Assembly (NCBI RefSeq): GCF_018437225.1
Contig: NZ_JAAMFI010000002.1
Span: forward strand, 1-64,000
Reading direction: 5' to 3'
Source: Fructobacillus papyriferae
Lineage (GTDB): Bacteria > Bacillota > Bacilli > Lactobacillales > Lactobacillaceae
Length of the DNA stretch: 64,000 nucleotides
Shown: one piece after another, positions 25,053-33,998 of the stretch
Layout: each line of letters opens with the position of its first letter
Position numbering within the stretch: the stretch's first letter is position 1
Position numbers and translations under genes: made by a program
Notes under the pieces: model-generated
Seen by the model: the letters and a program-made list of their open reading frames with translations, nothing else
The model's database searches: none
Told to the model about the DNA's origin: nothing

Positions 25053-25461
25053 GGAAAAACTACCCGTCACGTTGCTCGCAGTCTTTTTAGGCGGTTGCTT
25101 GGGCGGCGCTTTTCGTTATTTGCTGGGGTTGCTGCCCGGAATCGGGGCTTGGCCTTTGGTGACGGTCTTCATTAACACGGTTGGAACCGGCTGTTTGGCC
25201 TCCTTGGCTGCCTATATGAAGCAAAGAAAGGATGGTCTGGCCTATGTTCAATCCTTTTTGGGGACCGGTCTTTTAGGCGGTTTTACGACTTTTGGTGCCT
25301 TGATTCTCGAATTGGATACGTTGTTCGTTAATCGATTGTTTAGTAGCTTTTTCCTCCTGTTGGCCGCTTCCTTACTTTTGGCTTTTTTTTCGATTTGGGT
25401 CGGAAAAAAAGTCGGTTACCTGCTGGCCAGAAAGACAACGGGAGGGCACAGACATGGTTAA
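25045..25461 (+). CDS. crcB: fluoride channel subunit CrcB/Fluc 1
   Basis: 138 residues from ATG 25045, which overlaps the end of the Rrf2 gene; an upstream in-frame ATG would lie well inside that gene. Four hydrophobic helices are present with the Fluc motifs GGCLGGAFRYLLG, FINTVGTGCLAS and GTGLLGGFTTFG. Fluc proteins are dual-topology fluoride exporters; here two unequal copies are adjacent and probably make a heterodimer. No fluoride riboswitch is visible upstream. Confidence 0.93.
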   Translation: MSEEKLPVTLLAVFLGGCLGGAFRYLLGLLPGIGAWPLVTVFINTVGTGCLASLAAYMKQRKDGLAYVQSFLGTGLLGGFTTFGALILELDTLFVNRLFSSFFLLLAASLLLAFFSIWVGKKVGYLLARKTTGGHRHG

Positions 25462-25792
25462 ACAGCTGCTTGTCGTGATGCTTGGGACGGGAATCGGGTC
25501 GGTTTTACGTTCTTTGATCTTGATGTTTTGGCCGAGTCAACGGACGGTATTGACCGGCGTTTTAGCGGTTAATTTGCTAGGTTCTTTTTTCCTAGGCGTC
25601 CTGTCATCCTTATCACTTGTCAAAGTCTTGACGCTCTTTTTAGAAACGGGCCTTTTGGGTGGTTTGACGACCTTTTCGTCCATGATGACTGAAAGTGAGC
25701 AGTTCGGCGCTTTTATGAAACAAGCCGGCTACTTAACTTTGCAGTTTGTATCGGGCTTTGCGGCCTTTGGAATCGGTTATCTGCTCTTTTAA
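25454..25792 (+). CDS. crcB: fluoride channel subunit CrcB/Fluc 2
   Basis: A 112-residue four-helix protein with GTGIGSVLRSLI, VNLLGSFFLG and ETGLLGGLTTFSSM, overlapping crcB1 by eight bases. The Phe-box phenylalanines and the central Asn (VNLLG) of fluoride channels are present. It is probably the oppositely oriented partner of the first subunit. Confidence 0.93.
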   Translation: MVKQLLVVMLGTGIGSVLRSLILMFWPSQRTVLTGVLAVNLLGSFFLGVLSSLSLVKVLTLFLETGLLGGLTTFSSMMTESEQFGAFMKQAGYLTLQFVSGFAAFGIGYLLF

Positions 25793-25845
25793 GTGGTCGC
25801 CTTTTTCCTTATAATAACTATTGAAACATTTTTAGGAGAAGAATT

Positions 25846-26730
25846 ATGTCAAAAATCGGGGTAATCGTCGATTCATCCGCTGCAATGCCGCAAGGTATTC
25901 GCAACTCGTATCATATTATTGAAGTCGCTATTCCTGTTTTGTTTGGCCAAGAAACTTTCTTGGGTGGACAAGATCTCACGTCAATCGAACAGCTTATTTC
26001 GTTAATGAATGAAAAGAAAGAATTGCCAACGACTTCACAGCCCTCGCCTGCTCAGTGGGAAAAAGCGTTGAACGAAGCCAAGGATGCCGGGTACGATCAA
26101 GCGATTATCGTGACCTTATCTTCTGGGATTTCTGGTGCTTTTCAGACAGCTAAATTAGTGGCAGCAGACTACGAAGGATTGGACCGGGTGGAAGTGGTTG
26201 ATTCCAAGTTGGTCAACATGGCGCAAGCCGATCAAGCGTTGTTAGCTGCGAAGTTGGCCTCTGAGGGTCAGGCAATGGATGACATTTTGACCCAGCTTGC
26301 TGATTTCAAAACGCATTTAGGGGTTCGCTTTGTGGTGAATGACATTTCCCATTTGAAGCGCACAGGCCGCCTGTCTCGTGGGCAGGCCTTGATTGGTGGT
26401 TTGCTTAATATTAAGCCAATTTTGGACTTCGACATTGCAGGTGACGGTAAGATCGGCGCTGTTGGTAAGGTTCGGAAGATGTCTGGGGCCAAAGAAGAAA
26501 TTCAAGGGGCTTTTGAGGATTATTTGTCCAAAGCCGATTTTCCAGTTCGGGCCTACATTGTCGACGGAAACAATCAAAAGCTTGGCGCCAAATGGCTGAA
26601 AGACTTTTCGGCTAAGTATCCGGCAGTTACCTTTGAACGGGCTGAAATGGATGCGGTCATTGGGGTGCATACTGGTGACGGCGCCATGGCGGTAATTTGG
26701 TCAAGGGATTATCAATCCTATGGAAAATAA
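25846..26730 (+). CDS. DegV family fatty-acid-binding protein
   Basis: A 294-residue DegV/FakB-like protein. Motifs are VDSSAAMP at the start, PTTSQPSPAQW, LSSGISGAFQTA and RTGRLSRGQALIGGLLNIKPIL. Related proteins present fatty acids to the kinase FakA for incorporation into phospholipids; the specific chain preference is not predictable here. It is monocistronic with AGGAGAAG before the ATG, and has its own terminator. Confidence 0.92.
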   Translation: MSKIGVIVDSSAAMPQGIRNSYHIIEVAIPVLFGQETFLGGQDLTSIEQLISLMNEKKELPTTSQPSPAQWEKALNEAKDAGYDQAIIVTLSSGISGAFQTAKLVAADYEGLDRVEVVDSKLVNMAQADQALLAAKLASEGQAMDDILTQLADFKTHLGVRFVVNDISHLKRTGRLSRGQALIGGLLNIKPILDFDIAGDGKIGAVGKVRKMSGAKEEIQGAFEDYLSKADFPVRAYIVDGNNQKLGAKWLKDFSAKYPAVTFERAEMDAVIGVHTGDGAMAVIWSRDYQSYGK

Positions 26731-26742
26731 GCGATAAAAAAG

Positions 26743-26775
26743 CAAAAAAAACAGCCCAACGGGCTGTTTTTTTTT
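26743..26775. terminator. bidirectional terminator between degV and the HesB-like gene
   Basis: AACAGCCC / GGGCTGTT with a three-base loop, flanked by an A8 and a T9 tract. Confidence 0.9.
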
Positions 26776-27118
26776 AAAGTGTTTTAATGCCAAGGGCGGG
26801 ATCCAAAACACCACCACGGCCAGAAAGAGTATAACGCAAGTACTTCTCATTCACATCGACCGTCATTTCTTCGTCCATTTGCTCTAATGAATATGGTTTT
26901 GCATGAATTGTGCCCATGTTGGAATCAAACGTTGCCCCAAATTCTGACAAATCGGTATCATTTGGAACAAAGAGTAAATTAAAGGAAAGCGCTAAGGTGC
27001 AGTTGGCTTCATTTGAGAATGGGCCAACCCCGTCATCAAAATCCAAAACGAGTTTCTTGTTGTCACCAGCAAGCTTTTCCAAACGTGCCTTGGCCTTATC
27101 AGTAAACGTTAACTTCAT
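26774..27118 (-). CDS. HesB/IscA-like iron-sulfur biosynthesis family protein (YqkB type)
   Basis: A 114-residue protein with the core-fold pattern MKLTFTDKAKARLEKL and a late Gly-rich strand (YTLSGRGGVLDPALGI). Only a single cysteine (EANCTLAL) is visible, so the three-Cys cluster-binding set of true A-type carriers is absent, as in the YqkB-like subgroup. AGGAGGT lies seven bases before the start. Its role in Fe-S metabolism is uncertain. Confidence 0.75.
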   Translation of the reverse strand: MKLTFTDKAKARLEKLAGDNKKLVLDFDDGVGPFSNEANCTLALSFNLLFVPNDTDLSEFGATFDSNMGTIHAKPYSLEQMDEEMTVDVNEKYLRYTLSGRGGVLDPALGIKTL

Positions 27119-27297
27119 GTTCTGACCTCCTACGTGGTTTTTTCTAATTAAGAATACAAACTTAGTATAAACTTTCTAAAATAAATTGTCAATTGGTATA
27201 GTTTTAATATTTCAAAATGAAGCGTTTTTTTGCTTAATCTGAGAAACTAGGATAAACTGGTATCAAGCGATTTTAACCCCCTTTCGGAGGAAAGAAC

Positions 27298-27939
27298 ATG
27301 AAAAAACAGACAAAAGCTTATCAAATTGTCTATGAAGTATTAAATGCAGTCACCCATGGTTTGGGCTTTGTTTTGGCCATCATTGCCGCGGTTTTTTTAA
27401 TTTTGAAAATCGCAAAGCAGCCATTGACGCCGTTAGAAATCGGCGCGGTAACCATTTACCTTTCATCAATCTCCTTGTTCTTGTTGGCCTCCACGCTTTT
27501 TCATGCCCTAGTCTTTACTAAGGCGGCTAAACTTTTTCAGTTTATGGATCATGCCGGGATATACTTGGTAATTCTTGGTTCGTATACACCGTATACCTGG
27601 CTTGTCTTGAAAGGACCTTTGGGTTGGGGGATCTGGACGGCCATTTTGTTGATGGCCATTGCTGGGTTGATCTATGACATTTTCTTTGTTGGACGCTGGC
27701 CTTGGGTTGCCGTAACCATCTATCTAGTCATGGGTTGGTTGATTATTTTGGTCATGCCCATTATTTGGGCAAGCCTTGCGCCAAGTGCCTTTTGGCTTTT
27801 GTTAGCAGGGGGGATTGTCTACTCATTAGGCACGATATTTTACCTGGTACCAAGCATCCCAATGGGGCATGTGTACTGGCATGTTTTTGTTCTGCTGGGC
27901 GCAGGACTCATGTACTTCTCGATCTATCAAACGATTTAA
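27298..27939 (+). CDS. hemolysin III family (PAQR-type) membrane protein
   Basis: A 213-residue protein with seven hydrophobic helices and the PAQR metal-site motifs: EVLNAVTHGLGF, LASTLFHAL, FMDHAGIYLVILGSYTPY and MGHVYWHVFVLLGA. Bacterial members are called hemolysin III or YqfA; a membrane hydrolase activity has been suggested for the superfamily. GGAGG lies upstream of the ATG. Confidence 0.93.
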   Translation: MKKQTKAYQIVYEVLNAVTHGLGFVLAIIAAVFLILKIAKQPLTPLEIGAVTIYLSSISLFLLASTLFHALVFTKAAKLFQFMDHAGIYLVILGSYTPYTWLVLKGPLGWGIWTAILLMAIAGLIYDIFFVGRWPWVAVTIYLVMGWLIILVMPIIWASLAPSAFWLLLAGGIVYSLGTIFYLVPSIPMGHVYWHVFVLLGAGLMYFSIYQTI

Positions 27940-27982
27940 GACACGAAGTGAATCAAGCAAAAGCTGATTGGGGCCTCTTCTT

Positions 27983-28618
27983 ATGGATAAATTAGATTAT
28001 CAGGAACAGTCGGCCTGGCGCTACACGACAAAAGAAAGAGCGCAATCACCAATTGACGTCACTCAGTCGGCCATCCAAAAGGGCGAGGACTGGTCGGTTG
28101 ATTGGTCTGGTTTGGGGAAAACGGCCGTTTTAAAAAAGAAGCCGGTCATTGGTGATCAGTTCTTTGCAACGGGACAGCTGAAGGTGAACGACCGTTCTTA
28201 TGACCTTGTCCGCTTTCATTTGCACGACGGCGCAGAACATTACTTGTTTGGCAAAAAAGCGGCTGCGGAATTGCATTTGGTCTTTCAGCGGCCAGATGGC
28301 GGCACCTTGGTATTGGCGATTTTTTTGGAAAAAGATGAGGCGTCTGCTCTGCAGCTGGCACCGATTTTAAACGGAGAAGAGGCTTTTGTCGATTTACAGG
28401 ACTTATTGCCTAAAAACATTCAAAAAGGATGGGCCTATCAAGGTACACTAACCACGCCACCTTTGAAAGAAGATGTCGCTTGGCTCCTTGTCGATGCGCC
28501 ATTAGCCGTTCACCAAAGCGACTTGGCCTTTTTGAAAAAAAGTTATCCTGACAATCACCGAAAAGTGCAGCCACTAAACGGCCGAGCGGTTATCGAACAC
28601 CGTCTTGTCGAAAGCTAA
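27983..28618 (+). CDS. alpha-type carbonic anhydrase, without signal peptide
   Basis: 211 residues from ATG 27983. The family motifs are AQSPIDV, VRFHLHDGAEHYLFGKKAAAELHLVF (zinc-binding histidines in HLH and in ELHLV) and the active-site YQGTLTTPPLKEDVAW. It interconverts CO2 and bicarbonate. Alpha-class enzymes of bacteria usually carry a signal peptide; none is present, so this one should be cytoplasmic. An in-frame TTG at 27968 is a less likely start. It is close behind the hemolysin III gene, possibly co-transcribed. Confidence 0.88.
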   Translation: MDKLDYQEQSAWRYTTKERAQSPIDVTQSAIQKGEDWSVDWSGLGKTAVLKKKPVIGDQFFATGQLKVNDRSYDLVRFHLHDGAEHYLFGKKAAAELHLVFQRPDGGTLVLAIFLEKDEASALQLAPILNGEEAFVDLQDLLPKNIQKGWAYQGTLTTPPLKEDVAWLLVDAPLAVHQSDLAFLKKSYPDNHRKVQPLNGRAVIEHRLVES

Positions 28619-28734
28619 GAGGGCTTTTTGTTCTTGACGGAATTTCTAGAAAAAAGTACAGTTAGAGTGTTTTTGAAAAGAAACAGGACAACGCTTGTTG
28701 GCCCTGTTTTTATTTTTTGTTAAAGGAAGATCTA

Positions 28735-30102
28735 ATGAAAGAAGCAACGTTAAAACGGGCCGCCCTGGTCGTGGCGGCCGCACTTTTTATGCAAATGCTG
28801 GATTCAACCATCGTGACCACGGCTTTGCCACAAATCGCCTTCGATCTGTCGGTTAGTCAGTCATCGGCCTCGCTCTTAGTGTCGGTCTACATGCTTTTTG
28901 CAGCCATCTTTATTCCACTGTCAGGTTGGTTGGCCAAAAAAATGAGTCGCAAAACGCTCTTTTTGATCGCCGTCATCGTCTTTACCATTTCATCGGTGGC
29001 CGTTGGCTTGGTTGATAACCTGACTTATATTTTGATCATGCGAGCCATCCAAGGGATGGCAGGTGCCATGATGATTCCGGTCGGCAAGCTGATCATTCTT
29101 GAAAACGTGGCTTCGAAAAATCTGTTGCAAATCCTCTCCTTTTTGATCTGGCCAGCCTTGATTGCACCAGCCATTGCACCTTTGCTTGGGGGTTGGGTTG
29201 TCTCAGCACTTTCCTGGCACTGGATTTTCTTTTTGAATTTTCCGATTGGTTTATCCATTTTGATTGCCGGGTACTTCTTAATTCACGATGAAAATCGAAA
29301 AGAAAACGTGTCCTTTGACTGGTTGGGCTTTCTTGAAGTAGCGGTTGCTGCTGGATTGATTCTCATTTCAGCCGAATTGCTTTCGAGGGGATTACAGTAC
29401 TTGCTGGTCGGTGGGATTATGTTGCTACTGGGATTGCTCATGTCCGTTTTGGCCTTCTTTCACTTGTCTAAAGCTGACGAACCACTCTTTTCGCTGAATG
29501 CTTTATCGATCAAGTCCTTTCGCATTTACCAAACGGGTGGGTCGATTTTTTGGATGACGATTGGGGCCTTGCCATATCTGCTGACGCTTTTGCTTCAAGT
29601 TCCTTTCCACTGGTCGGCCATTGAGGCTGGAACCTATGTCATCTTCATCTTTTTGGGCAATCTGGCAATCAAGCCATTTACGACGCCGATCATCCGTTTT
29701 ATGGGCTACAAGTACGCCTTGGCCTTGGCCCTTGGGTTGGCCACGATGTCGACTTTCTTAATGGCAGCCTTCAACATGGAAACGGTGAAAGTTTGGATTG
29801 CGACGGTCGCTTTTGTTTCCGGTGTTGGCCGTTCACTTGCGCTGACATCTTATAATTCTTTGGCCTTTGCTGAACTGTCGAAAGAAGAAAAGAACGCGGC
29901 CAACACCCTCCAGTCGGTGATGCAGATGTTGTCGCAAGCCTTTGGTGTCGGCTTTGTGGCCACTTTGGTTGCGCTTTTTTCACAAGTTGTCGTGATTTCT
30001 TTGGCCTATCAGCTGACCCTGTTCTTGGTTGGACTCCTGTCGCTTTACCCTCTTTTTGAAGTGTTGACTTTGCCAAAAAACGTTGGTGAAAAAACCTTAT
30101 AA
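28735..30102 (+). CDS. MFS transporter, DHA2 (EmrB/QacA) drug efflux type
   Basis: 455 residues from ATG 28735 (AAAGGAAG upstream). The DHA2 signature MLDSTIVTTALPQIAFDL lies in helix 1, followed by the loop 2-3 motif GWLAKKMSRKTLF and the motif C-like PAIAPLLGGWVVSALSW and FFLNFPIGL. About 14 membrane helices are expected. It exports drugs or other amphipathic compounds by proton antiport. Single gene with its own terminator. Confidence 0.9.
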   Translation: MKEATLKRAALVVAAALFMQMLDSTIVTTALPQIAFDLSVSQSSASLLVSVYMLFAAIFIPLSGWLAKKMSRKTLFLIAVIVFTISSVAVGLVDNLTYILIMRAIQGMAGAMMIPVGKLIILENVASKNLLQILSFLIWPALIAPAIAPLLGGWVVSALSWHWIFFLNFPIGLSILIAGYFLIHDENRKENVSFDWLGFLEVAVAAGLILISAELLSRGLQYLLVGGIMLLLGLLMSVLAFFHLSKADEPLFSLNALSIKSFRIYQTGGSIFWMTIGALPYLLTLLLQVPFHWSAIEAGTYVIFIFLGNLAIKPFTTPIIRFMGYKYALALALGLATMSTFLMAAFNMETVKVWIATVAFVSGVGRSLALTSYNSLAFAELSKEEKNAANTLQSVMQMLSQAFGVGFVATLVALFSQVVVISLAYQLTLFLVGLLSLYPLFEVLTLPKNVGEKTL

Positions 30103-30106
30103 ATCC

Positions 30107-30135
30107 GATAAAGTCCGCGATGCGGACTTTTTTAT
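30107..30135 (+). terminator. terminator after MFS gene
   Basis: AAGTCCGC / GCGGACTT with a GAT loop and a T6 tract. Confidence 0.85.
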
Positions 30136-30197
30136 TGCAAAAAAATGAGGAATACAGGATAATGACGTTAAGTAAAGGACAAGAAAAGGGGATCACA

Positions 30198-32087
30198 ATG
30201 GCGAAAAGCAGAATGCAAGATGATTTTTACGACGCAGTCAATGGGGACTGGATCGAACAAGCAACCATTCCCGCAGATCGGCCCGTAACCGGCGGTTTCT
30301 ACGACCTTGTCGAAGGAATCGAAAAGGAAGAACGGCGTGTTGTAAAAGCGATTGAAGAGGGAAAAGAGCAAGCGCCCGATGCGTTGACGGAGTTTGTCAA
30401 AATGCATCAGCTTACTAAGGATTGGACCTCTCGTGCGGCAAGTCAAAAGCAAGCAGTTCGTGATTTTTTGGCCCCCTTATTTGCTCTGGATTCGTTTGAA
30501 GCATTACAAAATCAGGAAGCCGCTTTGATCAAAGCGGGCTATACAACGATTTTGGCCCCAACGGTTAGCCCGGATTCGAAAAACACGAGTCGTAATGAAT
30601 TGTGGCTCGGCAATCCGGATTTGATTTTGCCAGATACGACGTCGTATAAGGACGCAAAACAAAAGGATGCACTGTTAGCTACCTGGGCAGCCATGGTTCG
30701 TGAATTGTTGGTTCACTTGGATTTTGACGCTGAAAGTGAACGTTTGGTCGAACAAGCGATGCGCTTTGATCAATTGCTGGCTGATCGGCAATCCTCTTCA
30801 GAAGAGCTGTCCGATTCATGGAAAAATTACCATCCAATGACTTTGGAAAAAGCGGAAGAAGCACTGCCGGAAGTGACGTTGAAAAAGACGCTGGCCAGTC
30901 TTTTGGGCGAAGAGCCGGACAAGGTGATCATCTATGATGGCGCTTTCTTTAAGTCAGCGCATGAGGTCTACACGAAAACGAATTTCGAAGCCATCAAGGG
31001 GTGGTTAATTGTTGAAAATTTGCTTGATGTGGCAGGGCTCTTAGGAAACCAAACGCGGGTCATTGCCGGTCAATATAGTCGGGCATTGTCGGGGACCAAA
31101 GAAGCTGCTAATCCTGAAAAGTCCGCCTTTCGTCAAGCGCGTGCCTTCTTCAGCCAGGCGGTTGGTAAGTGGTATGGCGAAAAGTATTTTGGGCCAAAAG
31201 CCAAAAAAGATGTTGAAACAATGGTACAAGAGTTGATTCAGGTCTATGAGCGTCGCTTCGACCAGATTGATTGGCTATCTGACGAGACCCGGGCCAAAGC
31301 CAAGGTGAAGTTGCATGCTTTGGGTGTTAAGGTTGGCTATCCGGAAAAGTTGCCGGAATATTTGGCCAAGCGCAAGGTCGACGAACAAGCTAGCTTGCTT
31401 GAAAATGTCCAGCGCTTTTCAAAAGAAACGGTTGCCGAACACTTTTCAAAGTGGGGAAAAGAGCCGGACAAGGAGCGCTGGGGAATGCCGGCTGATATGG
31501 TTAACGCTTATTATTCACCCGATTTCAATCACATTGTTTTTCCTGCGGCCATTTTGCAGGCGCCCTTCTATGATTTGAAGCAGTCGCCAAGTCAAAATTT
31601 CGGCGGTATCGGAACGGTGATTGCCCACGAAATCACGCATGCTTTTGATACGAATGGTGCCCGCTTTGATGAGAAAGGAAACCTGAAAGAATGGTGGACT
31701 AAAGCGGATTTTGACCACTTTGAGAAAAAGACTGAAGCGGTCATTCAGGCTTTCGATGGGGTGGATTCTGCCGGCGCTAAAGTAAATGGGCACCTGACCG
31801 TTTCCGAAAACGTGGCGGATCTTGGTGGGGTTTCGGCTGCGCTTGCTGCGACAAAGGCTGGTGATGATGCTAACATCAAGGCCTTTTTTGAGAACTTTGC
31901 CACGCTTTGGCGGCAAAAGGCTGAGCCCGAGTATTTGGCTTTGCTGGCCACAATCGATGTCCACGCTCCTGCTAAATTACGGACGAACGTGACGGTCAAG
32001 AACTTTGATGACTTTGCCAAGTACTTTGATGTCAAAGAAGGAGACGGCATGTATTTGGCACCGGAAAAGCGCATTCAAATCTGGTAA
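30198..32087 (+). CDS. pepO: endopeptidase PepO (M13 zinc metallopeptidase)
   Basis: A neprilysin-like oligopeptidase of about 629 residues from ATG 30198, supported by AAGGGG seven bases upstream (in-frame ATGs at 30162 and 30120 are weaker). It starts DDFYDAVNGDWIEQ as in lactic-acid-bacterial PepO. The zinc site is VIAHEITHAFD, with the third ligand in ENVADLGG; the substrate-binding NAYYSP is present. There is no signal peptide, so it acts on imported peptides in the cytoplasm. Confidence 0.95.
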   Translation: MAKSRMQDDFYDAVNGDWIEQATIPADRPVTGGFYDLVEGIEKEERRVVKAIEEGKEQAPDALTEFVKMHQLTKDWTSRAASQKQAVRDFLAPLFALDSFEALQNQEAALIKAGYTTILAPTVSPDSKNTSRNELWLGNPDLILPDTTSYKDAKQKDALLATWAAMVRELLVHLDFDAESERLVEQAMRFDQLLADRQSSSEELSDSWKNYHPMTLEKAEEALPEVTLKKTLASLLGEEPDKVIIYDGAFFKSAHEVYTKTNFEAIKGWLIVENLLDVAGLLGNQTRVIAGQYSRALSGTKEAANPEKSAFRQARAFFSQAVGKWYGEKYFGPKAKKDVETMVQELIQVYERRFDQIDWLSDETRAKAKVKLHALGVKVGYPEKLPEYLAKRKVDEQASLLENVQRFSKETVAEHFSKWGKEPDKERWGMPADMVNAYYSPDFNHIVFPAAILQAPFYDLKQSPSQNFGGIGTVIAHEITHAFDTNGARFDEKGNLKEWWTKADFDHFEKKTEAVIQAFDGVDSAGAKVNGHLTVSENVADLGGVSAALAATKAGDDANIKAFFENFATLWRQKAEPEYLALLATIDVHAPAKLRTNVTVKNFDDFAKYFDVKEGDGMYLAPEKRIQIW

Positions 32088-32105
32088 AAAAATTCCATAA
32101 AAAAC

Positions 32106-32134
32106 TTGTCAGACAACAGCTTTCTTGTTACTAT
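32106..32134 (+). promoter_or_regulatory. promoter of the tRNA-Tyr/tRNA-Gln unit
   Basis: -35 TTGTCA (32106-32111), 17-base spacer, -10 TACTAT (32129-32134), about 20 bases before the tRNA-Tyr 5' end. Confidence 0.7.
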
Positions 32135-32154
32135 AGAGAAGTTGTTTAAGACAT

Positions 32155-32237
32155 GGGGGTGTAGCGAAGTCTGGCTAAACGCGACGGACTGTAACTCCGT
32201 TCCTTCGGGTTCGTAGGTTCGAATCCTACCGCCCCCA
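32155..32237 (+). tRNA. tRNA-Tyr (GTA)
   Basis: An 83-base cloverleaf with a long variable arm. Acceptor stem GGGGGTG / CGCCCCC, anticodon loop CTGTAAC with anticodon GTA, T loop GGTTCGAATCC, discriminator A. CCA is not encoded. It is the cognate tRNA of the T-box ahead of tyrS. Confidence 0.97.
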
Positions 32238-32266
32238 TTGCCTCGCTTCAGGCAAATTTGAAGCAT

Positions 32267-32338
32267 TGCCCCTTGGCCAAGTGGTAAGGCAGAGGTTTTT
32301 GGTACCTCCATGCGCTGGTTCGATCCCAGCAGGGGCAA
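32267..32338 (+). tRNA. tRNA-Gln (TTG)
   Basis: A 72-base cloverleaf. Acceptor TGCCCCT / AGGGGCA, anticodon stem GAGGT / ACCTC enclosing TTTTGGT with anticodon TTG, T arm GGTTCGATCCC, discriminator A. It is transcribed with tRNA-Tyr. Confidence 0.96.
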
Positions 32339-32344
32339 TGAAGT

Positions 32345-32377
32345 AAAAAAAGCAGACCGAAAGGTCTGCTTTTTTTG
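32345..32377 (+). terminator. terminator after the tRNA pair
   Basis: AGCAGACC-GAAA-GGTCTGCT with a T7 tract. The following 32378-32590 has no supported gene; see the hunt section. Confidence 0.9.
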
Positions 32378-32597
32378 TTGCCTTGAAAAGTCGGGGGAAG
32401 GCTTTAATGGGAACTTTTATACCTTCGCCAGCCTATTCATTATCATTTCATTCTTTATCATCGGCAGTGCTACTCTTGCCCTGCTTCGCTTTGGCAAGGC
32501 CTTTGATATGGAACTGGCCTTTCCTTGGCAGTTGCCTGCACAAGTAACAAACGGTACAAAATTAGCAGACCGTGCAGACATTTGCCAGCATTTGCTT

Positions 32598-32603
32598 TAT
32601 AAT
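32598..32603 (+). promoter_or_regulatory. pgk promoter -10
   Basis: A perfect TATAAT at 32598-32603 with a weak -35 (CAGACA at 32575-32580). The pgk start codon is 37 bases further on. Confidence 0.7.
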
Positions 32604-32639
32604 TGTCTTGTTAAATAAAGAATTTATTTGGAGGCACAC

Positions 32640-33860
32640 ATGGCAAAATTGACTGTTCAAGATTTGAAGAATTTGGCCGGTAAGAAAGTATTGATGCGCG
32701 TGGACTTTAACGTCCCTATCAAGAATGGCGTGATCGGTAACGATAACCGTATCGTGGCAGCATTGCCAACGATTAAGCACGTGATGAAGGAAAACGGCCG
32801 CGCCGTTTTGTTCTCACACTTGGGTCGTATCAAGTCAGAAGATGACAAGAAGGAATTGTCATTGGCACCCGTTGCCAAGCGTTTGGGCGAATTGCTCGGA
32901 CAAGAAGTGATCTTCGTTCCTGAAACGCGCGGTGCTAAGTTGGAAGAAGCCATCAACAACTTGGAAGATGGCCAAGTCTTGATGGTCGAAAACACGCGTT
33001 TTGAAGACGTCAAGGATGGCGAAGTAGTCAAGTTGGAATCCAAGAACGACCCTGAATTGGGTAAGTACTGGGCTTCCCTCGGCGATGACCTCTTCATCAA
33101 CGATGCATTCGGAACGGCTCACCGTTCACACGCTTCTAACGTGGGAATCGCATCTAACGTTGACCAAGCCGCTGCTGGTTACTTGATGGAAAAGGAAATC
33201 AAGTTCTTGGGTGATGCGGTTGAAGAACCAAAGCGGCCATTTGTTGCCATCATTGGTGGTGCCAAGGTTTCTGACAAGATAGACGTTGTGAAGTCATTGT
33301 TGAACAAAGCTGACAAGGTTATCGTTGGTGGTGGAATGGCTTACACATTCGACGCAGCCAAGGGGAACAAGATTGGAAACTCCTTGTTTGAAGAAGACAA
33401 GATCCAAACTGCTAAGGATTTGATGGCTGAAGCTGGCGACAAGTTGGTTTTGCCTGTTGATTCAGTCGCAGCCGACGCCTTTTCAAACGATGCCAAGACG
33501 GAAGTTGTTGATGCCGAAGCTGGTATTCCTGACGGTTACATGGGCTTGGACATCGGTCCTAAGTCAGTGAAGTTGTTCGACGATGTTTTGGCATCAGCTA
33601 AGACAGTTGTTTGGAACGGCCCAATGGGTGTCTTTGAAATGGAGAACTTCGCTAAGGGAACTTTGGCCATCGGAAACGAATTGGTTAAGGTTACTGAAAA
33701 CGGTGGAACGACCATTGTCGGTGGTGGTGACTCAACGGCCGCTGTTCAAGCCTTGGGTGTGGCGGACAAGTTGTCCCACATCTCAACGGGTGGTGGTGCT
33801 TCCCTTGAATACCTCGAAGGTAAGGAATTGCCAGGTATCGCATCGCTTTCAAACAAGTAA
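32640..33860 (+). CDS. pgk: phosphoglycerate kinase
   Basis: A 406-residue glycolytic enzyme making ATP and 3-phosphoglycerate from 1,3-bisphosphoglycerate. The start is ATG 32640 with TTGGAGG upstream. The signature is MRVDFNVPI; the nucleotide site includes [18 protein letters not shown] and GGGDSTAA; the C-terminus [13 protein letters not shown] is typical. Codon usage looks like that of a highly expressed gene. It is monocistronic here, not next to gap. Confidence 0.98.
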   Translation: MAKLTVQDLKNLAGKKVLMRVDFNVPIKNGVIGNDNRIVAALPTIKHVMKENGRAVLFSHLGRIKSEDDKKELSLAPVAKRLGELLGQEVIFVPETRGAKLEEAINNLEDGQVLMVENTRFEDVKDGEVVKLESKNDPELGKYWASLGDDLFINDAFGTAHRSHASNVGIASNVDQAAAGYLMEKEIKFLGDAVEEPKRPFVAIIGGAKVSDKIDVVKSLLNKADKVIVGGGMAYTFDAAKGNKIGNSLFEEDKIQTAKDLMAEAGDKLVLPVDSVAADAFSNDAKTEVVDAEAGIPDGYMGLDIGPKSVKLFDDVLASAKTVVWNGPMGVFEMENFAKGTLAIGNELVKVTENGGTTIVGGGDSTAAVQALGVADKLSHISTGGGASLEYLEGKELPGIASLSNK

Positions 33861-33869
33861 TGAATGTTT

Positions 33870-33898
33870 AAAAACCGGTTTCGGCCGGTTTTTTTTAT
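33870..33898 (+). terminator. pgk terminator
   Basis: AACCGG / CCGGTT stem with a GC-containing loop and a T8 tract. Confidence 0.8.
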
Positions 33899-33998
33899 TT
33901 ATCTCCGAATAAATTTGTGAAATTTCCAATTAATGTTGTATCTTTCTAAATTGGATAGGCGTATAATGGATACAACGTAATTTTAGAAGGGGTGTACT

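Noticed and set aside
20495-32377. The near-identical terminator stems (AGCAGACC/GGTCTGCT) at 20501-20522 and 32351-32370 as a dispersed repeat
   Set aside because: Only the eight-base stem and A/T tracts are shared; flanks and loops differ, so chance or convergent terminator evolution suffices.
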